Positions 58,469 through 64,000 of a stretch of 64,000 nt of DNA are shown here, in pieces. Each line of letters opens with the position of its first letter. The stretch's first letter is position 1. Both the position numbers and the translations under genes were made by a program. The notes beneath the pieces are model-generated. The model was not told where the DNA came from. It saw only the letters and a program-made list of their open reading frames with translations, and made no database searches. Source of the stretch: Pachypanchax playfairii (lineage: Eukaryota > Chordata > Actinopteri > Cyprinodontiformes > Aplocheilidae); contig SSNP01000051.1 in NCBI GenBank assembly GCA_006937955.1, forward strand, positions 3,307,858 to 3,371,857. The letters run 5' to 3'.

Positions 58469-59160
58469 AAGAAATGCTAACAACAAAACAACGTAACAGC
58501 GCGGAACATCACCTTCACGCCGAACATAACAACACAAAAGCCAGCTACAGTGCACCGATTGTAGGACAGGTTAAGCTAAGAAATGCTAACAACAAAACAA
58601 CGTGACAGCACGGAACATCCCCTTCACGCCGAACATAACAACACAAAAGCCAGCTACAGTGCACCGATTGTAGGACAGGTTAAGCTAAGAAATGCTAACA
58701 ACAAAACAACGTAACAGCGCGGAACATCACCTTCACGCCGAACATAACAACACAAAAGCCAGCTACAGTGCACCGATTGTAGGACAGGTTAAGCTAAGAA
58801 ATGCTAACAACAAAACAACGTGACAGCACGGAACATCCCCTTCACGCCGAACATAACAACACAAAAGCCAGCTACAGTGCACCGATTGTAGGACAGGTTA
58901 AGCTAAGAAATGCTAACAACAAAACAACGTAACAGCGCGGAACATCACCTTCACGCCGAACATAACAACACAAAAGCCAGCTACAGTGCACCGATTGTAG
59001 GACAGGTTAAGCTAAGAAATGCTAACAACAAAACAACGTGACAGCACGGAACATCCCCTTCACGCCGAACATAACAACACAAAAGCCAGCTACAGTACAC
59101 CGATTGTAGGACAGGTTAAGCTAAGAAATACTAACAACAAAACAACGTGACAGCAGTTGA
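58469..59160. repeat. 109-bp tandem array with alternating A/B units
   Basis: Units start at 58469, 58578, 58687, 58796, 58905, 59014 and 59123 (partial), a constant 109-base period. Odd units read GTAACAGCGCGGAACATCAC and even units GTGACAGCACGGAACATCCC, so the true repeat is a 218-bp dimer copied three times. Confidence 0.97.
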
Positions 59161-59235
59161 ACTTACCGGTGCTGCCTGCAAAGACTTTCTCCTGAGAGTG
59201 GGAACTGCTTCGTCTTTAAGTTACAGCTTAGTAAC

Positions 59236-59436
59236 TTATCCACTGTCAAATAAACTTTTTTCTAGAAAACAATCCTCGTTAAAGTGCCTGGCACAAATGA
59301 AACAGATCTTTTTCAGACGAGGGTCGCTTCCATAAATGAAGTCCAACCATTTCTGACGAACAGTCTCATTCTTTGTAAGACTAAAAAGAGGGCAGCCGTC
59401 TTGACATCCAAAGATACATTTCTTCCATGATGGCAT
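59236..59436 (-). pseudogene. THAP-type zinc finger ORF fragment
   Basis: The 66-codon ORF starts MPSWKKCIFGCQ and shows C-x3-C, a central Trp (VRQKWLDFI), and CFICARHFNEDCF (C-x2-H). These are the C2CH pattern of a THAP DNA-binding domain at a protein N-terminus. The frame closes at the element's tandem array, so only the finger remains. Confidence 0.82.
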
Positions 59437-59988
59437 TTTGGAGTTATGAAAAGCACCCAGAAAAGTTGTCAGTTGATAAGCTCAGGAAAGGTGCACTCTC
59501 GCAGTTCTACCAGGTGTTTGCTGATTGCTGCTACCGCTGCTCTGCCTGCGTTACACATGGGGGAGGGGTGCTCTCCTGTGAGGGGAGCAGTGGGCATGAG
59601 CTTGGCAGGTAACGAAATATAGGGGGCGTTTCAAGGAGAAATGGGCGTTTCTGGGAGGAATCAGGCAAACGGCTTTCAAAATGGCTGCCATGAGAGTGTC
59701 TAAAGATTACTCAAACATAAATGAGCTAAAGAAACATTTCAGGCATGATTTAATGAGGAAATTACATTATAACATGATGTAAAGCTTGAAAAAGTCCATT
59801 TTGCATAATACCCTCCCTTTAAATAATCTTTGAGTTTACAATGATGTACTTCCCAGCCCCAGATAGAAAATATAATTACTGCAGATATCTATCTTTTGGT
59901 TTTATCTTCAGTCCGAAACAATAATATAACCGAGGGCAGCTGCAAAGATTTGACACAAATTGATTATCTTATTGATGATGTTACAGCT

Positions 59989-60521
59989 TTAAAGGTGCAG
60001 TATCTAAGAATTTTACAGTGAAATACTAACACAACAGTCTAATGTCCCACTGATATTGAAAGTAAAGTTACAATGTAACAGATTTTGATCTCAGCTGGCT
60101 GTGTGGTTGCCAGTTTCTGTCACTTTAAAAATGCTGTTCCAGGACGGAATCATTGTTTAAAATAGCACTTCAGTGGTTCCATATCGAATCACATGTGATC
60201 CTGAAAGGTTGCCAAGTCTTCAACACAAGCAGTTACAATTCAACAACGATTGGTGGCATAGAATAGCAGTGCTGTGGATGGAATGGAAGCCAGTAAAAGA
60301 AGCGGCCCTGATGTAGCTTGATGTAAACCTAAAGAAACCACAGCATTATTCCCAAAAATTGAACAAATATACAAGAAATAAAATGAGGATCAACATTGGA
60401 ACTGGCAACCTGGCAGAAAAATCCGAAAGGGCGAGGGGTGAGTGGCTGAGAGTGGATAGTTTTATTTTTCTACATGAATGAATTGATGACAAGGTCTAAT
60501 TCTTACATACTGCACCTTTAA
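59989..60521 (+). mobile_element. TTAA-flanked element, third member of the AAAGxxGxAGT end family
   Basis: The left end TTAAAGGTGCAGTATCTAAG pairs with the right end ATACTGCACCTTTAA, on TTAA at 59989 and 60518. On the plus strand at about 60385-60405 a short RNKMRINIG segment appears, matching the RINIG core of the ORFs in the other two elements; an upstream ATG gives MEASKRSGPD. The remainder is degraded. Confidence 0.75.
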
Positions 60522-60539
60522 TTCCATGTCATCAGACAA

Positions 60540-61252
60540 TAGCTACGTTTACATGGGCACATTTAATCGGAATAAACACCCAATCGGAAAAGAAATACGT
60601 CATGTAAACATGTTAATCAGAATGTTTTGATCCGATGCAGCTTGATCAGAACTAAATTTCCTTCCGATCGAGAGGGGTGGTTTTGTCCGATCTTTATTCG
60701 GATAGACGTGCATGTACACACCCATTCGGAAGGAAAGGGGGAAAAAAGCCCACTGCGCATGCGTACAACTTCAGCGTGATGTTTTTCCGCTTTCGCAGAC
60801 CCAAGAAGAAAACATAGCGGGAAGTAAACATAAGTGGTCTGCTGGTGCAGTCATCCTGTCATCCTGCTCTCCTCTCCTGTGGCGGAGGAGCAGTAGCAAT
60901 ATGTATTCAGCCTCTAGCTTGGTTAATGCGACCAGTAAAAACCCAAACATAAAGGTAATCACCCGCAGAAGGTCCATATTGGGTATAACGTGAGTCAGCT
61001 CGAGCACACGATGGGGCGGGAAAGACGTGCAGAAAGGACGGAGTTTGTTTACTTTTTTTTCTTCCCCCAGACAGACAACTCACTGTGCACATGCTCAACT
61101 CATTTAACCTGATTGAGTGCTTGGTGCATGTGTACTCATGGCATGATCAGATCATTTCAGTTAGTGTCCGTGTAAACAGGGATTTGGGAATTCCGATTGA
61201 CCAAGATTTTAATCAGATTGGGGAAATTTGGCGCATGTAAACATAGCTACTG
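60540..61252. mobile_element. MITE with TAGCTACGTTTACATG ends
   Basis: The left end TAGCTACGTTTACATGGGC matches the complement of the right end GCATGTAAACATAGCTA. Internal Harbinger-like coding debris is possible on the minus strand near 60900 (LEAEYILLLLLRHRRGE), but the class is unsure. Confidence 0.65.
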
Positions 61253-61369
61253 CTGCTCATCTGAAAATGAATGTAATTAGTCAGAAGAGGCTTATTGGAT
61301 TCAGAGCTGCATTTGCTAAAAAGGACTTCAAGAAAGTTAGAAAGAAAATAGCAGTTACACAGTAATAAT

Positions 61370-62130
61370 CTATGTGGGGCATTTCAGTCAGGATTTAGAG
61401 CTCATCATAGCACTGAAACAGAACTGGTGAAAGTTTTTAATGATCTTCTCATGGCCTCAGACAGTGGACTTGTGTCTGTGCTTGTCCTGTTAGATCTCAT
61501 TGCTGTATTTGATTCTATAGATCACATCATAATATCTTATTGAAGAGGCTTGAATATGATATTGGGATTCAGCGAACTGCATTAAACTGGTTTGAATCAC
61601 ATGAATAACTTCAGTTTGTTCATGTAAATAATAATGAATCTTCTTCATGTACCAGAGTCAGTCATGGAGTTCCTCAGGGTTCAGTGCTTGGACCGATCCT
61701 CTTTACTATATATATATTACTGCTTGATAAAATTATTAGAAAATACAATATAAAATTACATTTTTATGCTGATGATACTCAGTTATATTTATCAATGAAG
61801 CCTGATCAGGCCAATCAGTTTCTCAGATCACAAGCTTTTCTTAGTGACATAATCTCCTGCTTTTAAATTCAGACAAGAGAACTTTGTTGTTCTGGTTGTT
61901 GTTTTTGAACCTGAGCACCTCGGGAACAAGCTGTGTAATCAGTTATGTACTTTAGATGGCATTAATTTGGCCTCTAACAACAATGTAAAGAATCTGGGTG
62001 TATCTTTGACCAGGACATGTTAGTTCTCATGTAAAACATATAATCCAGAACAACCTTCTTCCACCAGCGTAATGTTGCTAAAATTAGGAGCATTCTAAAT
62101 CAAAGGGATATAGAAAAATTAGTTCATGTA
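61370..62130 (+). pseudogene. L2-like LINE reverse transcriptase fragment
   Basis: Broken frames encode RT motifs in order: SGFRAHHSTETELVKV, LVLLDLIAVFDSIDH, RVSHGVPQGSVLGPILF, and HFYADDTQLYLS with the catalytic YADD. The post-RT GINLASN/VKNLGV segment follows. Same family as the fragment at 1-540, opposite orientation. Confidence 0.88.
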
Positions 62131-62132
62131 TA

Positions 62133-62290
62133 GTCATGGACAAAATTGTTGGTACCCTTCAGTCAATGAAAGAAAAACTCACAATGGTCACAGAAATAAC
62201 TTTAATCTGACAAAAGTAATAATAAATAAAAATCCTATGAATGTTAACCAATGAAAGTCAGACATTGCTTTTCAACCATGTTTCAATAGA
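62133..62290. repeat. End of a second Tc1-like element
   Basis: The phrase agtcatggacaaaattgttg with ggtacccttcagtcaatgaa is typical of the ends of another Tc1-like family. Only about 160 bases remain. Confidence 0.55.
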
Positions 62291-62296
62291 ATTATT

Positions 62297-63345
62297 TTAA
62301 AGAGGCCCTTAAAAACGGTTTTTCTGAGGTTTCTGTTGAATGAAATTTAGAATGTTCGTACGAACAGTCAAAAGTCTGATTTATCAGATGTGAGGTGCCC
62401 ACTCGTACGCGCACTCTTCTGCAATCATGTGTTGATAAATCCCACTTGTGCATACTCAGGTCCTCGTGCCCGTTCACAGTCATTTGCATATACAGAAACA
62501 CCCTCAATTAGCCCTGTTTGGTAACAGCACTTCCTTTAAATAGGCCATTCCATTAAAAAAAAATTTTCTGAGGTTTCTGTTGAATATTTTAGCTCTACAG
62601 GTGTTCTTACCATCATAGTGGGTGTGAAAACAGGTCAACAACTTATCTTTCAGTTTTTGTCTCTCAAACTACGCAGGTGACGATAAAACGCAAGTTCTCC
62701 CGAGTCCGAATGGCCTGTATCTGTTTCGTCACAACTCTTTTGTTTGTTAGTATTCGGCAATTCCCAACAGTTGAAACCACGCCTAACATGCTGCTGGCTA
62801 AAAGCTGCAGCATAAGACGTAGCAAACAGGAAGACGCGTCATCGGAAGTTGCCATGCGCAACAGGGCAGGAAATAGTATACCTTGCTCTCATAGGCTAGT
62901 TTGTTAGCCAATCAGAGTCCAGCAAATTCGAATAATGAATATGAACGAGCTGCTGCTCGAGGCCAGGCGGAAAGAGCCGGAACAAGCCAAATTTTAATGC
63001 AGACAGATTGAAAGGTCTGTTAATCAGTGTTTCCTAACGTTTTTTAGATATTAAATGTTTCATATTACTGGTTAATACTTAAAGAGGCTATTTCACACAA
63101 ATTTCATGACTTTGTGGTTATTTCTTAAGTATCAGACGTTGTGTCTTCCAGCTTGTTAAGTCTTATGCTACAGCTTTTTAGCCAGCAGCATGCTAGGCGT
63201 GGTTTCAACTGCGGGAGCTGATGAATACTAACAAGCAAAAGAGTTGTGACGAAACAGATACAGGCTGTTTGAACTCGGGTTTTATTGCCACCTGCGTAGT
63301 TTGAGAGATTAAAACTGAAAGAGAAGTTATTACTGGTTAATATTC
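62297..63345. mobile_element. TTAAAGAGGCC-family copies: short fragment plus head-to-head pair
   Basis: A 50-base terminal fragment (62297-62345) is followed by a reverse copy from 62536 to about 63076, then a forward copy from about 63077 to 63330 missing the middle. This is the same compound layout as at 36063-36911. The right arm is truncated before its final TTAA. Confidence 0.7.
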
Positions 63346-63389
63346 AAGAAATAAATTAAATTAGACTAAATTCTGCATCTCCATCCCTT

Positions 63390-64000
63390 ACGTACCTAAC
63401 GCAAAGGTAAAGACTGTTTCCTACCGCAGAAACCTTCAATCTCTCACTCCCTCGCAGCTATCGGAGCATGTCTGCTCCTCCCTCCCTTCCTACTCGGTGC
63501 TCTCAACTCTGCCTGTAAATGACGCAACAGAGACGCTCTGCTCCTCACTAGCTTCTTCTCTGGACGAAGTCTGCCCTTGTGTGTCAAAGCTGGCCGCCCG
63601 GCAGCGTCCTAGTCCGTGGCTCACAGACACTCTGAGGGATCACAGAGCTGGTCTGAGAGCAGCTGAAAGGAAATGGCGCAAATCCAAAAATCTCTCTGAC
63701 TTGTCCGAATACCAGCAAAAGCTCTCTAGCTTCACATCCTGCTTAAAGGCTGCCAAGATAGCTTTTTACCAAAACAAAATCCAAAATGCTCCTAACATGG
63801 GAAAACTGTTCAAGACATTCAATACTCTTATCCGTCCTCCACCTGCTCAGCCACCCACCGGGCTGACTGCAGATATGTTCGCCACCTACTTCACCGACAA
63901 AATCGCCTCCATTAAAAATCAGTTTTCTGAGCCTGACCATCCCAGTCTGGTCCATCCTTCCTCCGGTCAATCGCTCTGCTCCTTCCGCTTACTGAATGAG
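63390..64000 (+). CDS. LINE ORF2 fragment (between endonuclease and RT), open to window end
   Basis: One frame stays open from about 63390 to the end of the window (about 200 codons). It contains LTDTLRDHRAGLRAAERKW, AKIAFYQNKIQNAPN, FKTFNTLIRPP and FATYFTDKIASI. This is the spacer between endonuclease and reverse transcriptase in L2-type LINEs. There is no ATG because it is internal. Because the frame is unbroken here, the copy may be fairly young. Confidence 0.8.

Larger units (their letters stand above)
58259..59822 (-). mobile_element. Kolobok-like TTAA element with a THAP-domain ORF remnant
   Basis: TTAA at 58259-58262 and 59819-59822 brackets ends AGGGGGGGTATTATGC and GCATAATACCCTCCCT (inverted, one mismatch). 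TTAA duplication, G-rich ends and an internal THAP finger together fit the Kolobok superfamily. The 1.56-kb copy holds a 109-bp tandem array and lacks a transposase core. Confidence 0.78.

Noticed and set aside
58469..59160. Regular 109-bp repeats considered as a CRISPR-like array
   Set aside because: There are no unique spacers; units are contiguous and the genome is a vertebrate's. It is a tandem array in a transposon.

Overview
This is teleost fish nuclear DNA. Every gene has short GT/AG introns, and the repeats are typical of ray-finned fish: L2-, RTE- and L1-like LINE pieces, Tc1, hAT, Harbinger, Kolobok-like and TTAA-flanked elements, and long GT and ATTC microsatellites. I could splice nine protein-coding genes by hand, all with intact frames, in the order: D-serine dehydratase (+), orc2 (+), cfap410 (-), rpl37a (+), pecr (+), ndufb3 (+), a UDP-glucuronosyltransferase (-), an unrecognised basic protein (+), and a cxcr4a-like chemokine receptor (+). 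Several of these genes sit on human chromosome 2 (ORC2 and NDUFB3 at 2q33; RPL37A and PECR at 2q35; CXCR4 at 2q22), so the block looks like conserved vertebrate synteny with insertions.

Layout. 1-4.6 kb: LINE fragments, a Tc1-like element with a long open frame, and gene-free sequence. 4.6-22 kb: a dense gene cluster (D-serine dehydratase, orc2, cfap410, rpl37a, pecr). cfap410 and rpl37a diverge from a shared promoter interval carrying two NRF1-type palindromes, and orc2 and cfap410 converge. The 4.3-kb third intron of rpl37a is filled with nested transposons. 22-32.8 kb: repeats, including a TTAA element with a small ORF and a 616-codon intact hAT transposase nested in an RTE-like LINE. 32.8-38 kb: ndufb3 and the nine-exon UGT gene converge. 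38-40.4 kb: LINE remnant. 40.5-43.6 kb: the unrecognised gene. 44-48.4 kb: gene-free, with a GA minisatellite and a palindromic MITE. 48.4-49.9 kb: the cxcr4a-like gene with a clear TATA box. 50-64 kb: no recognised host gene; a pile of Harbinger, foldback, TTAA, Kolobok-like/THAP, Tc1 and L2 pieces.

The genes are mostly unrelated housekeeping functions: DNA replication licensing, cilia, ribosome, peroxisomal lipid metabolism, complex I, glucuronidation and chemokine signalling. No operon-like or defence system is visible. The most unusual signal lies in the repeats. Two different TTAA-flanked elements (23.1-24.2 kb and 54.6-55.4 kb) have related termini and carry homologous small basic ORFs ending in an AFxRWRE motif; a third (60.0-60.5 kb) has a trace of it. 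Other points of note are two extra introns in the cxcr4a-like gene, an ABABAB higher-order tandem repeat inside a THAP/Kolobok-like element, and insertion of an intact hAT exactly at the target duplication of an older MITE.
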